Counted from the stretch's first letter, positions 7,662-16,661 are shown. The stretch: DNA of 64,000 bases from Microbacterium binotii (GCF_021398715.1 NZ_CP090347.1:682001-746000), one strand, 5' to 3'. Notes: a model not told the origin generated them from the letters alone. Translations and numbers: made by a program.

Positions 7662-7855
7662 GGGTGTTGCTAAACCCATTGGAGTGTCGCGGCGAGGCAG
7701 ATGGCGGAGTGGTAGTTGCGGGCGGTCTTTTCTGATCGCATCGCGATGCCGCACCACTGCTCGAGCTTGTTGAAGCAGCGTTCGACGACGTTGCGGCGCT
7801 TGTAGCGCTCCTTCTGCTCGCGCCCGAAGTCGATGGGGCGGCCACCGATACCCCA
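7662..7855 (-). mobile_element. IS5-type transposase remnant (C-terminal end)
   Basis: The minus strand reads GRPIDFGREQKERYKRRN, VVERCFNKLEQWCGIAMR, then KTARNYHSAICLAATLQWV and a TAG at 7672-7670. RYKRRNVVER..FNKLEQW is the conserved C-terminal DDE-transposase signature of IS5-type elements, including the catalytic Glu of the VER segment. Only about 62 residues remain; the frame ends at about 7855, where unrelated sequence begins. The end GGGTGTTGCTAAA (7662-7674) looks like the element's terminal repeat. This is a scar, not an active element. Confidence 0.8.
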
Positions 7856-8259
7856 GTGATCTTGTTTCGAACAACAGAGATGATTCTACGACCAGGAAGA
7901 CGGGACGCGGCTACACGCTGACCCGCGGAACGCAGCTTACTCCGGGAAAAGTGGTCGATATCGCACCAAACCTCCGAGCACTCTTGGAGCATGTCGCGAT
8001 CGAACCTTTGGCGGGACCTCAACGCATTGTCATGACCGCCTTCACCCCCGAGCGTGTGGCGAGACTCGTCAAGCTAGCGCTGCGGGAGTTGGAGAGCTCA
8101 TTGCCGGAACGGCAGGAGTCGCCCCTACCTCGACATCAGGCGCGCGTGGCAAGGCCGCCCTCACAGAACCACCGGCTCTCACTCCAGCCACGGTACGCAA
8201 CTTGCTTCCAGATGAACGCTGGCTCCGCGGAGAAGCTCAACGCCATTTCTTCCAAGTAA
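7856..8259 (+). pseudogene. Truncated gene abutting the IS scar
   Basis: An open frame runs from the edge of the transposase remnant (no start codon at the left end) through TGRGYTLTRGTQLTPGKVVD, then IAPNLRALLEHVAIEPLAG and FTPERVARLVKLALRELESS, and ends at TAA 8257-8259. The residues up to about 8125 look genuinely coding; the last 120 bases overlap the antisense ptuB gene and may be read-through. The N-terminus seems to have been lost in the IS event. GTG 7951 could still give a 102-residue peptide. Family not recognised. Confidence 0.45.
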
Positions 8260-8966
8260 GAGGAAACCTCGTTCGAGCCGCCTGCCCGGAGGAGCTTCTT
8301 GAGATAGCGACGTATACCGGTGAGCTCCACAGCCGCCTGATTCGCGTACAGGGTGTTCAGCCCGAACTTGAGAAAGTGGAACTCGACGCGGGCGGCTTGC
8401 GCGGGCGTCCAGCTCGAGTGCGGCGCCACGCTGAACAGCAGTGGGGCGCCAGGCGATTCTTCGACTGTGCAGGTTAGCCATGAACGCGCTGCGAAGTCGT
8501 CGTAGTAGCCGTGCAGGATCTGGTCATCAGAGTGCTCGCCGACGTACTCCAGCTTCGTTCCATTGCATTCGTCACATATGGGAACGAGGTTGAGAGGCAC
8601 GATAGCCAGCTCGGGGAACTTTCGTTTCGGCAGGTAGTGGTCGAGTTCTGAGGCATCGCGTACGAGGCACAGCGGGCATAGTCCGTGTCGTGATGCTTCC
8701 CGGAGCTGGTTGTAGTAGCCGCGGGCTGATCCCCTCAGCAGGCGGTTCTTGTATGCCCATCTGACGGCGGCGCGCAGCTCAGCTGCTACCGCGCGATTAT
8801 GTTGACGGAACTCATGGAGTGATTCCGCATTCGCAAGCACATCGAAACTTGCCTCCGCCTGTTCAATATCTGCGGCGCTTGTGACGATGCGGGCTTCGTT
8901 GAGGGTGTCGCTGAAGGTAGCGATGATGTCGGCGACACCGAACCCCGGTCGATCGACGGAGATCAT
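8136..8966 (-). CDS. ptuB: Septu-like HNH endonuclease PtuB
   Basis: A 276-residue protein starting at ATG 8966, which overlaps the ptuA stop (ATGA); a longer GTG-type start at 8990 would lie inside ptuA. The HNH core is clear: CPLC at residues 97-100, Asp-His at 109-110 in ELDHYLPKRKFPEL, Asn126 in PLNLVPICDEC, and CDEC at 131-134, then NGTK. Two CxxC pairs would hold structural zinc. Helical regions flank the core. An HNH nuclease directly coupled behind an AAA/ABC-type ATPase is the PtuA-PtuB arrangement of Septu anti-phage systems (established knowledge), where the ATPase controls the nuclease. Size and motif fit PtuB. Confidence 0.8.
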   Translation of the reverse strand: MISVDRPGFGVADIIATFSDTLNEARIVTSAADIEQAEASFDVLANAESLHEFRQHNRAVAAELRAAVRWAYKNRLLRGSARGYYNQLREASRHGLCPLCLVRDASELDHYLPKRKFPELAIVPLNLVPICDECNGTKLEYVGEHSDDQILHGYYDDFAARSWLTCTVEESPGAPLLFSVAPHSSWTPAQAARVEFHFLKFGLNTLYANQAAVELTGIRRYLKKLLRAGGSNEVSSYLEEMALSFSAEPAFIWKQVAYRGWSESRWFCEGGLATRA

Positions 8967-10492
8967 TGGTTGCCTCGCGCCGCGAACCACGATCGCAGGA
9001 TCGCGCGTGCTTCGCCTCCGAGCTGATTATTGAATCGTCGTACGACGTCCTCGTAACTCTCCGCTTCATCGGCAGCCTCTTCGAGAAGCTTGTAGAAGCC
9101 CGATCGCGTAACTTCGAGCTTGAACACGTCGTGTGTGAGAACGCCGACGTTCTCGCCGAATGTCTCACGTGCTGGTCGATCGACCTTGTTCGTACCTCCG
9201 CTCCTACGAATGACGAGCGCACAGCTTCGAGGTACTTCTTGCAGGAGCACTGGCGAGTGCGTGGCTGCGATCGCTACACCGTTCCGCTCCTGCATGAGGC
9301 TCGACAGAGCACGCATAAATGCGCTCAGGAGCGGCGGATGCAGGTGTGCCTCAGGTTCATCGAGAAGCACGAGCGATCGCGATACGACGGATTCGACGAG
9401 GCGCGTGATGGTTAGTAGGACGATCTTGTGCCCCGAACTCAAGCGACTGAAGGTCTGCCGTACTTGAGTGCGTGGTCGCGCGTCCGGTGCAAGCGCCAAC
9501 TGCTCCTCAATTAGATCAGCAATCGCTGCGTCCCGAAAGTTCTTGTCGCTCTCGAGGGTGCGGAGCGCGTCCTTCCAAAGCGAGTTCAGTCCCCTCTGGA
9601 AGATCCGGTACGCGCTTGCTGCAAACGCCTTGGCAAGCTCCTCCGGCCCGAGAGTCCCTTCGGCCTCCTGTATGCCGATACGCGAGAATCCTACATCGAA
9701 CGGGCCGTCACCTTCCTGGGGGAGATCGGACTGATCGAAGGCACTGAACGAGACAAAGACCAGATTCTTGAATCCGGGGCCGTCGACGTCGGGGGTATCG
9801 AATTTTCCGCGGGGGATGTCGACGTTCTCGGTGCCAAGGAGTTCTCGCGCCATTGAGTTTAGAAGGCGTGTCTTTCCAGAACCATTCCGTCCGATAAGGA
9901 CATGCACGTTGGTGGGTGGTTCCGACTCTGGCTTTACAGAAAATGGAAGTCGGATTGTTTGGTCGCGATTTACTTCGGGTGGCTGGATAAAGGTGAATTC
10001 ATAAGGAACTAGTTCGCTACCGCCATGAGCGATGCCGTGAAACTGAGTCTTCGCTGTCTCGACGCCGACTTCCCGAAAAAGCGAGTCATGTATAACGCTG
10101 TGTTCCAAAAGGTCATCGATGCGATCCGGCGTGTACGCTAGATCCCGAAGTGAACGTAAAACCGCGCCTGTTCGCTTAGTTCCCAACTCTGCGAGGAGCG
10201 TTTCGTAGTAGCTCTGGTCCTGTCCAAGCGATGCGTACGACTTTCCGAGCCTCGAGAATGTCTCTTGGAGTGGGGTTCTAAACTCTTCGTCGTTCGTGTA
10301 CTTCTCGAACGTCACATCTGCGATCTTGACATGGCCAACACGGGTCAGGTCATTGTCGGCATCTACAACGTAGAGCATGAATAGGGTGCGCCACTGATAC
10401 CAGTCGTTCCAGGGGACCTTGGCTAGCACTACATCGCCGACAGCTGTCCCTTCGGGCGCACGCGCCGAATCCACAACATGAAACCGCAGCAA
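8963..10492 (-). CDS. ptuA: Septu-like ATPase PtuA
   Basis: A 509-residue ABC/SMC-like ATPase. Walker A GRNGSGKT is at about residues 201-208, an LSSGH signature at 351-355, Walker B LVLLDEPEAHLHPP at 374-387, and the switch His in AATHSPVLL at about 409-416. The EAHLHP signature is shared by OLD-like and PtuA ATPases. About 195 residues precede Walker A, an unusually long N-terminal module with no motif I recognise. The gene is translationally coupled to ptuB. Together they should act as a two-component anti-phage unit. Base composition is visibly less GC-rich than the right part of the window, consistent with acquisition. Confidence 0.8.
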   Translation of the reverse strand: MLRFHVVDSARAPEGTAVGDVVLAKVPWNDWYQWRTLFMLYVVDADNDLTRVGHVKIADVTFEKYTNDEEFRTPLQETFSRLGKSYASLGQDQSYYETLLAELGTKRTGAVLRSLRDLAYTPDRIDDLLEHSVIHDSLFREVGVETAKTQFHGIAHGGSELVPYEFTFIQPPEVNRDQTIRLPFSVKPESEPPTNVHVLIGRNGSGKTRLLNSMARELLGTENVDIPRGKFDTPDVDGPGFKNLVFVSFSAFDQSDLPQEGDGPFDVGFSRIGIQEAEGTLGPEELAKAFAASAYRIFQRGLNSLWKDALRTLESDKNFRDAAIADLIEEQLALAPDARPRTQVRQTFSRLSSGHKIVLLTITRLVESVVSRSLVLLDEPEAHLHPPLLSAFMRALSSLMQERNGVAIAATHSPVLLQEVPRSCALVIRRSGGTNKVDRPARETFGENVGVLTHDVFKLEVTRSGFYKLLEEAADEAESYEDVVRRFNNQLGGEARAILRSWFAARGNQ

Positions 10493-10813
10493 GATGTCGC
10501 CTACCCTTCCGTCAGGTTGGCCTGAGCCTATCGGTGGCGACCCAGCATCGCGCTCGACCCTTGTGCGCAGGACCGTATGGCATGGAGGCGGTTTGATCCC
10601 TTGACGGGAGGCCTATGGGACTATGGAACGCACGCTGAAATGCCTCTGCGCAGTCGTCAGAACGTGCCACAAGCTACGCAGTCAACATGTCGGTGGGCAT
10701 CCGAAACATGCCCAAGCACGTGGGTCGCCGACCTCCGTGCTGTGCCTCCGCGTTGCCCGACGAGGGTGCGCATACCGCGCAGTCGTGAGTCGCGCTCGGA
10801 GCCTCGTCTGACC
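10493..10813. other. Divergent intergenic region
   Basis: About 320 bases between the divergent ptuA and DUF3800-like genes. The plus frame of the latter is open through most of it, but the implied residues are compositionally odd and probably not translated. I see no convincing palindrome or terminator. It presumably holds promoters for both sides. Confidence 0.4.
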
Positions 10814-11875
10814 ATGATGAGTTGCATGGACCCGTCACCACAGACCGCCGTCATCGCATGTGACGAGTCTGGTTCCGAGGGTGACAATCTGCTCGACGCT
10901 CTCGATCCAGTTTTCGTGCTGGCGAGCACCAATCTAAGCCTCGGCGACGCGGAGGCATTCACGGATCGACTCCGTCGCGACATGCCGACCCAAGCGCCTG
11001 AGTTCAAGTCGAAGATCGCACTTCGCGAGAAGCACAGACCCGCACTCTTGAACGCCCTCGACAGTCTCGCTGACGCCGGCAACATCCATCTGGTGGACAA
11101 GACTTACTTCGTGACCGCGAAGCTCGTTGATGTGCTTCTCGGAGGTGACTTGGTCGATGTCGGCCTGCATGGCCGCGCACGCGCCGACTACCTTGCGGAC
11201 AACGCTGCAGCGGCGATTGGTCATCAAAGATGGGACACCCTGCTCAGGTCGTTCGCGACGCTTCTACGGGGCCACCGACGCACGGGGAGGGCACGGCCCA
11301 CGCCTGACACATTCTTCGCCGCCTTACGAGATGCACGCACGAATTGCCAGGACGGAACGACCGGCACGATGCTTCATCGCATGTGGGCTCGGCGTGACAT
11401 CGTCAGCGAACTGGCCTCCGCGCCCACCTCAGCAATGAGAGAGATCGACCCGATGTGGCCCTCATTGGTAGCGGTCGCCCACGCGTGGACGATCCGCCTC
11501 GGCGATATCCCGCTTGAGTTTGTGGCCGACGATTACGGCAGTATCGGCCTGGACTCGGTTGACGAGCTGATGTCGGCCGCCGCACGCCCGTTCCCGGTGC
11601 TCGGGCTTTGGCATCCCGGAGCAGAGTTACGTGGCGTCAGCTTCGTCGACTCGCGGAGCGACGCACGCGTACAGGTCGCGGACATACTCGCCGGCGTCGG
11701 CGCAGCGATCTCAAAACTCGCTTTCGCTGGGGTGTTTGACGATCCCCTACAGATCCACGCGCACCCACTCCTAGACGCGAACGTAATGTGCGCCACCGGC
11801 TCACCCATCGACGCACTATCCGAGCGCCGAGATTCCCCCTACCTGGAACAGTACCTACGCCGGAGGGGAGGCTAG
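10814..11875 (+). CDS. DUF3800-like protein
   Basis: About 353 residues from ATG 10814; ATG 10817 and 10826 are close alternatives, and the open frame reaches back to 10577. The N-terminal IACDESGSEGDNLLD matches the DESG opening of DUF3800 proteins, thought to adopt an RNase H-like fold (family knowledge). A downstream FVDSRSDARVQVADILAGV provides the C-terminal D-x-x-x-x-x-Q-x-A-D signature of the same family. In between are Arg-rich helical segments. DUF3800 genes are frequent in defence islands, and this one faces away from the Septu pair. It may act alone; no partner gene is coupled to it. Confidence 0.65.
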   Translation: MMSCMDPSPQTAVIACDESGSEGDNLLDALDPVFVLASTNLSLGDAEAFTDRLRRDMPTQAPEFKSKIALREKHRPALLNALDSLADAGNIHLVDKTYFVTAKLVDVLLGGDLVDVGLHGRARADYLADNAAAAIGHQRWDTLLRSFATLLRGHRRTGRARPTPDTFFAALRDARTNCQDGTTGTMLHRMWARRDIVSELASAPTSAMREIDPMWPSLVAVAHAWTIRLGDIPLEFVADDYGSIGLDSVDELMSAAARPFPVLGLWHPGAELRGVSFVDSRSDARVQVADILAGVGAAISKLAFAGVFDDPLQIHAHPLLDANVMCATGSPIDALSERRDSPYLEQYLRRRGG

Positions 11876-11975
11876 TGAAGGTCGATACGTGCGGGCTGAG
11901 ATCCCAGATGCTCGACGAGGTGTGTAGCTGTCACACCACGATCTCCGCGGATGCTCGCTCCTTCTCGAAGCTGAC

Positions 11976-12266
11976 CTAATCGTCGACTTCGACGATCTCG
12001 TACTCGGGATCTTCTTCTCCGTCTTGCGGGTAGTCACCGGGGTTGGAAAGGTGGAGAACTTCGCCGCCGGTGCGGAAGTTGTCGAGCTGGTCGGCAGCGT
12101 AGGCCTCAGCTTCAGCCTCGGTCTCAAAGATGGCTTCCTCATCATCGAAGCCGTCATCGTCCCATTGAACCCTGAAGCCCACGACACCCTCCAGTCCGCG
12201 CGCGTTGCACTCCTCAGGTGAATGTAAAGCCGTAAGACGGGCCACCGCAAACTGGCACCCTCCCAT
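11976..12266 (-). CDS. Small acidic hypothetical protein
   Basis: A 96-residue protein if ATG 12266 is used (12290 would add eight residues). It is strongly acidic: VQWDDDGFDDEEAIFETEAE and a tail ending DPEYEIVEVDD. The central EAEAEAYAADQLDNFRTGGE resembles a short alpha/beta unit. No membrane segment or catalytic motif. Strong acidity is common in DNA mimics and small binding proteins; nothing here proves such a role. It lies convergent to the DUF3800-like gene. Confidence 0.55.
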   Translation of the reverse strand: MGGCQFAVARLTALHSPEECNARGLEGVVGFRVQWDDDGFDDEEAIFETEAEAEAYAADQLDNFRTGGEVLHLSNPGDYPQDGEEDPEYEIVEVDD

Positions 12267-12363
12267 GGGAACACGCGCTTGGCAGATCATGCTGCGAAGG
12301 CACCTTCTTCTGGTCCCTGCTACTCGATCGTCGACTCACCGACACCGAGAAAGCAGCGCTCGG

Positions 12364-12729
12364 CTACAGCCGGTCGATCCAGGTGTCCTCATCGCGGTCG
12401 GCCCACGAGTTCCCGGTGGACACGCGATGCGCGCGGGAGGCGCGCGCGCTAAGCATGTAGATAAGTAGATTCGCCTTGTCGGCCTCAAGCTCCGCGGCAG
12501 AGCCAATGTGAACGCCCGTGAGCTCTTCCACCATGTCGAACTGCTCACGGGCACCGGTCACGCCGATGATCGCGAAGAGGTGGCGAATCTTCTCCCGCTG
12601 AACCGGAGTCATGATCCTGGGCTCGGTCGGGGCATCCTCATCGGCGGAATCCTTAAGGTCGAACAGTCCATCTCCCACGCCTCCATCTTGCCCCGTAGCC
12701 GAGGCATGCTCTCGCAACAGCCGAGGCAT
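12364..12729 (-). CDS. Hypothetical protein with phage recombination-type C-terminal module
   Basis: 121 residues from 12729, or 82 from an internal ATG at 12612. Residues 41-95 (TPVQREKIRHLFAIIGVTG, LTGVHIGSAAELEADKAN, then a Leu-rich helix) resemble the small helical module often found at the ends of phage single-strand annealing or ssDNA-binding proteins, of pattern T-x-x-Q-x-x-K-I...LTG...S..EL. The acidic N-terminal part looks like a linker. It diverges from the PGN_0703-like gene with only 43 bases between. Confidence 0.5.
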   Translation of the reverse strand: MPRLLREHASATGQDGGVGDGLFDLKDSADEDAPTEPRIMTPVQREKIRHLFAIIGVTGAREQFDMVEELTGVHIGSAAELEADKANLLIYMLSARASRAHRVSTGNSWADRDEDTWIDRL

Positions 12730-12772
12730 GCCCTCACAACGTGGAGCATCGGCCGGAAGCTATCTTGGATGG

Positions 12773-13756
12773 ATGCGTGAGACCGTCATAACCAAGTCGG
12801 TCACGCTGGGCGCGCTTGGAGATCAACCGCGTTTGTCGGAGCCGAAGCACGCCCGCCGCGCCCGCTTCCATCAGTCCTGGTACCGAGCAGTTCGGCTTGG
12901 TGTTCCTGGCTGGGGCAAGACCCCTATGGGACGACCCCTCGGCAGCATCCTTCCGGTGGCCGCCGCCGCAGCCGGGAGGAACTTCACCTCACCCGAAGCC
13001 GAGGCGATGTTCGTGAAGCGTCGGACGCTGGGATGGGGCGTTGATCCTGTCCGGATGACCAGCCACATGACCTCAAGCCAAGCGCTACTCATGAACCTGT
13101 TCGGACCGCTCGCCGACGATCCGGACTGGCTACTCGAAGTCCTCTGCATCGTGCTTGCTCGGCCCGACCTGACTGAGGTGCTCGATGTCGCGGTTGAGTT
13201 CGCACCGCCAAAGCGTAATCACTACCTCGGTGACATGACACGGGTTGATGCCTTCGTGAAGCTTGCAGTGGAGGGTGGTATCGAGGGCCTCGTCCTGGAA
13301 CTCAAGTACGCGGACCGGTTCAGCAGTCGAAGGCTGCCACTCTCGGAGAGTCCTCGGTATCGCGACCTTGCCGAATCCACCGGCCTCTGGAGATCTTCCG
13401 GCCTCACCTTCTCCGATGGCCCGGTGAACCAACTTGTGCGCTGCCACGCGCTCGGCGCGCGCACCCTGCAGGTCGATCTTGGAGCAACCGTGCCGGTCAC
13501 GCTCATGCTCGTGCACCATCCGCTCGACTTGAGCGCTGGCCCCGTCCTTGATGAGTACCGTCGCCAGCTCGCCAATCCGAAGCTCGCGACGCGTGTCGAT
13601 CTTGAGCGCTTCCTAGAGACTGCGCTCGCCTCGGCTCCTGGCGTCAAGCAGGCTCAAGGTATCCGCACGCTTCAACTGCGCTATATCAGCCACGAAGAGA
13701 GCGAGGCTCTTTGGCACGAGCACCTCGCGGCAACTCACCCCACCAGGCGGAGGTGA
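12773..13756 (+). CDS. PGN_0703-type putative restriction endonuclease
   Basis: A 327-residue protein from ATG 12773; the open frame extends upstream but would overlap the divergent gene. SSQALLMNLFGPL at 101-113, TRVDAF with Asp159, and the LVLELKY strand with Glu176-Leu-Lys178 match the PGN_0703 family layout: a conserved helix, then a D...E-x-K PD-(D/E)XK core. The NQLVRCHALG segment further on is also typical. These proteins are annotated as putative restriction enzymes and often stand alone. It ends inside the 3' end of the convergent DUF2357 gene (22-base overlap). Confidence 0.7.
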   Translation: MRETVITKSVTLGALGDQPRLSEPKHARRARFHQSWYRAVRLGVPGWGKTPMGRPLGSILPVAAAAAGRNFTSPEAEAMFVKRRTLGWGVDPVRMTSHMTSSQALLMNLFGPLADDPDWLLEVLCIVLARPDLTEVLDVAVEFAPPKRNHYLGDMTRVDAFVKLAVEGGIEGLVLELKYADRFSSRRLPLSESPRYRDLAESTGLWRSSGLTFSDGPVNQLVRCHALGARTLQVDLGATVPVTLMLVHHPLDLSAGPVLDEYRRQLANPKLATRVDLERFLETALASAPGVKQAQGIRTLQLRYISHEESEALWHEHLAATHPTRRR

Positions 13757-15486
13757 CGGCGGTGGTCGTCTAGGACAGTCAAGCCAAGCGACTCGAAGAG
13801 GCTTGTCAGCCAGGCGCGGAGGTCCCGGTCGTTCCCTGGCAGAAGCGGAAGGGCTCCGATGCCAACCTCGTCAGCAGAATCGCGCAGCTTGTAGTCCATC
13901 CCTGACATCGGCCATGGAAACAGCGCCACGCCGGCGACGACTGGCCGGATCGGCTCGTTCTTACCATCGAGCACCTGGATGGCATCCCGGTACCGGTGGA
14001 GTTGATTGACCGCGTCGATGGGCGCCCCCGCCGCACCGAACTGCTTTATGTACTCGGGCGACCCGACGATGCGGTACTTGGCGTCGAGCACGATCATGAT
14101 ATCCAAACCGCCTGATGCCACGACGCGAAGCACGATGTCGGGCTTCTGAATGCCAGTCGGGACGTCGAACGCTGGGTTGTAGGCGAGCGCAGCCTGCACG
14201 AACTTGCCGGGGAGCTTCACCGAGCGCGAGAGCCCCTTGCGGAGTGTGAAACGCAAGCCCGCACTGTCCGTCGGTATCAGCTCAGAGAAGTCCACTTCGG
14301 TACCGAGTAGCTCGGCCGTCACTTGGGCCACCTTAAGGAAGCACCACGTCTCGTACAGATCGTTGAGGTCTGACGTCGAGTACTGGTCGGTGCCGTCGTC
14401 GGCGCCAGCGAGCGCAGCGCTGAGTACGGACAGCACGCTGTACGCCTGGCTGTACCCGATCGCGCTCTGAAGCTGCAGCGACGTCGCTGACGCAGGAACC
14501 TCGATAGTGGCGGACGAGATAACCGGCGAGAGCAAGAACTGCCCGACGAGTTCCTTGAGCTCGCCGATCTCCGAAAGTTCCGCGTCGAGACGCGGGGGCC
14601 GCTTGCCGGTCCGCTCTACCGAGCGTTGCACCCGCGCCGCCTGCTCGGACTCGAGTTCGAGCAAGCGAGCATGCACGAACTTGAGGCGAGACCGGATCCA
14701 GCGGTGCTCAAACGTATCGAGCGATTCGAAGGCGCGGGACACTTGAATCTGCGAGCGCACCGGCCCAACGCCCGGAACATTTTGGAAGTCTCCGAACCCG
14801 AGCCCGCGCACTACTGCGCGCGTGGCGCCCGCACTGGAGCCACGAACCCGGTATAGGGGCGTTGCCGCATCTTCGCGCACCAGCGCTCGCCGCGCCGATG
14901 AGTTGATGTACTGGATTGCGGCGTTAAGTGCACCGAGGTGGATGCGCAGCAAGGTCAACCACTCAATACCCGAGCCGGTCTCGTCGCGGTTCGCTCTTGC
15001 CTGCCGATAGGTCCCACGTAGGTACTCAAGGATGAGCGTGCGGCGGACCGCGGCGACTCCCTCCAGAAGCTCCTCGTAGTCCTCAACGTAGTCGATCTTC
15101 GAGGGGAACACCTCGGCCTCGATGACCAGCATCTCGTCACCTGCACGGAAGGAGAAGTCGGTCCGCCCGACCTGCCCCCGGAATCGCACCGTGAGCGCCA
15201 GCAAGTCCGCCTCAGCGACGACGGTGCGCTGAACGATCAACGTCGGGTCGCGGAATGTGCTCACCGGTTGAAAGCCAGGGAGCTTGCTGCGGACGATCAG
15301 CTCGTAGTTGCGTTCCTCGAAGAGCACCGGCCTGGCCGCAGTCTCGACCGGTGAGCCGTTGAGTGTCGCCGCGAAGTGCGGCGTGATTGTCAGGTCCGGG
15401 CGAGACTGGAGCGCCACCGGAAACTCCGAGGAGCCGTTGATCTCAACGACCAGCGCGTCGGTTTCGAGGCGGGCAAGCTGGGCCAC
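13735..15486 (-). CDS. DUF2357/McrC-like PD-(D/E)XK nuclease
   Basis: 583 residues from GTG 15486, five bases after the stop of the McrB-like gene; the frame is open further back but that part overlaps the upstream gene. A beta-rich N-terminal region (DUF2357-like, about 20-200) is followed by a helical middle. The nuclease core has Pro449-Asp450 in QKPDIVLRV and Asp468-Ala-Lys470 in MIVLDAKYRI, then QLHRYRDAI. This D...D-x-K layout with a DUF2357 head is the McrC-type partner of McrB motors. It should cut DNA under the control of the AAA+ ring; target and methylation dependence are unknown. Confidence 0.75.
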   Translation of the reverse strand: MAQLARLETDALVVEINGSSEFPVALQSRPDLTITPHFAATLNGSPVETAARPVLFEERNYELIVRSKLPGFQPVSTFRDPTLIVQRTVVAEADLLALTVRFRGQVGRTDFSFRAGDEMLVIEAEVFPSKIDYVEDYEELLEGVAAVRRTLILEYLRGTYRQARANRDETGSGIEWLTLLRIHLGALNAAIQYINSSARRALVREDAATPLYRVRGSSAGATRAVVRGLGFGDFQNVPGVGPVRSQIQVSRAFESLDTFEHRWIRSRLKFVHARLLELESEQAARVQRSVERTGKRPPRLDAELSEIGELKELVGQFLLSPVISSATIEVPASATSLQLQSAIGYSQAYSVLSVLSAALAGADDGTDQYSTSDLNDLYETWCFLKVAQVTAELLGTEVDFSELIPTDSAGLRFTLRKGLSRSVKLPGKFVQAALAYNPAFDVPTGIQKPDIVLRVVASGGLDIMIVLDAKYRIVGSPEYIKQFGAAGAPIDAVNQLHRYRDAIQVLDGKNEPIRPVVAGVALFPWPMSGMDYKLRDSADEVGIGALPLLPGNDRDLRAWLTSLFESLGLTVLDDHRRHLRLVG

Positions 15487-15491
15487 GACGG

Positions 15492-16661
15492 CTACGTCCA
15501 GTAGTTGGTGAAGCCGGTTTCGACGAGCCTGCGCTGCATGATGTCGATGCGTTGGGCGGATACCGGGAAGGCCGAAGCGGCGCCACCGCTGGGCTGCGCC
15601 CACTCACCGAGCTGCTTCAGCAGATTCGAGATAGTCGGTCCGGATCCCTGAATACGCGGCAGTACCTTCATCGAGATCGCCAGATCCAGCGGGTCGATTT
15701 GGCCGCCCTCCGTCGACTCGAACTGGTCGGGCTGCTGCTCGGCGGCTAGGACGAACATCGCGATCTCGTCGCGCACGCGGTAGCCAAAGTGCAACTGCGC
15801 GGGCTGAAGCAGGTCGTTGAGCTCCGTGAGCGTCTCGATGACCCGGACGACGCTCGACTCGCTTCGGCGCGGGTGGCGGGCAAGTGCCGCGCCCTCTCGA
15901 CGCCAGGCGTCCGAATGCCACTGCTGGGCTGCCGGCGCCGAAACACCACCCCCGATCAGGCTCAGGTCCACATCTGAGAACTCGATGACGAAGGCTCGGT
16001 CGAGAACCTTCCGCGAGAACCCGAAGGTCGTCTCGTCCATGTTGACCGAACCCACGATGGCAAGGTTGCTCGGGATGCCGACCCGCCCCCACTCGTCACC
16101 AGCGTCTTGCTTGAGCGGCGTTACGGGTGCACCTTCGAGCAGGACGCCGGCTTCCTCAATGCGGGACAGCACCTCAGCGAAGTAGTACTCGGGGCGAGCG
16201 ATGTTCATCTCGTCGAGCAGGAAGAAATACTGCTTGTCCGGGTTCTTGGCTGCCTCGCGCGCAAACTGCAGCAGATGGCCGGGTTCGAAATCACTCTTCA
16301 GGTTCTTGTACCCAAGCAGCTCACTGCTGTCGTTCCAGTCCGGACGCACCGGGACGGTCGTCGCGACGGCTCCCGTTGCATCGGCGACCAGACGCGGGAG
16401 GGCACTCTTGCCGGTCCCCGAGACGCCGGCGAGGATAACAAACGGCTTAGTGCGTATTGCCGTGATGTACGACGCGACCTGCCAGGGTGCGAAGTGGAAA
16501 CCACGCGCTTCGATGTAGTCGAGTACCGCTTGGATGTCGACGGTACTCAGCGCGACCGTGCTGGCTGTGGCGGCGGGCTGACTTACCGGCGCCGCGGCAA
16601 CCGGGGCCGCGGGAAGGTAGTCGTCGACGTCGGCAACGTCGGACACAAGCGAGAGAGGCAT
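15492..16661 (-). CDS. McrB-like AAA+ NTPase
   Basis: A 389-residue AAA+ protein. Walker A GVSGTGKS at 79-86, Walker B FFLLDEMNIARPEYYF at 146-161 and SVNMDETT at 205-212, the McrB-subfamily variant of the NTAD signature. RKVLDRAF at 217-224 carries the probable arginine finger. Residues 1-40 are a loose Ala/Pro/Val-rich leader, and the large N-terminal recognition domain seen in E. coli McrB is missing. The preceding gene may supply recognition as a separate chain. It lies 27 bases after that gene and five before the nuclease. Confidence 0.8.
   Translation of the reverse strand: MPLSLVSDVADVDDYLPAAPVAAAPVSQPAATASTVALSTVDIQAVLDYIEARGFHFAPWQVASYITAIRTKPFVILAGVSGTGKSALPRLVADATGAVATTVPVRPDWNDSSELLGYKNLKSDFEPGHLLQFAREAAKNPDKQYFFLLDEMNIARPEYYFAEVLSRIEEAGVLLEGAPVTPLKQDAGDEWGRVGIPSNLAIVGSVNMDETTFGFSRKVLDRAFVIEFSDVDLSLIGGGVSAPAAQQWHSDAWRREGAALARHPRRSESSVVRVIETLTELNDLLQPAQLHFGYRVRDEIAMFVLAAEQQPDQFESTEGGQIDPLDLAISMKVLPRIQGSGPTISNLLKQLGEWAQPSGGAASAFPVSAQRIDIMQRRLVETGFTNYWT

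Noticed and set aside
7636..8022. A 128-codon minus-strand protein over the IS scar
   Set aside because: It is a shadow frame; the transposase signature is in another frame of the same strand.
13735..15603. The longer 622-residue form of the DUF2357 protein
   Set aside because: The first 39 residues lie inside the McrB-like gene and look random; GTG 15486 just after the upstream stop is better.
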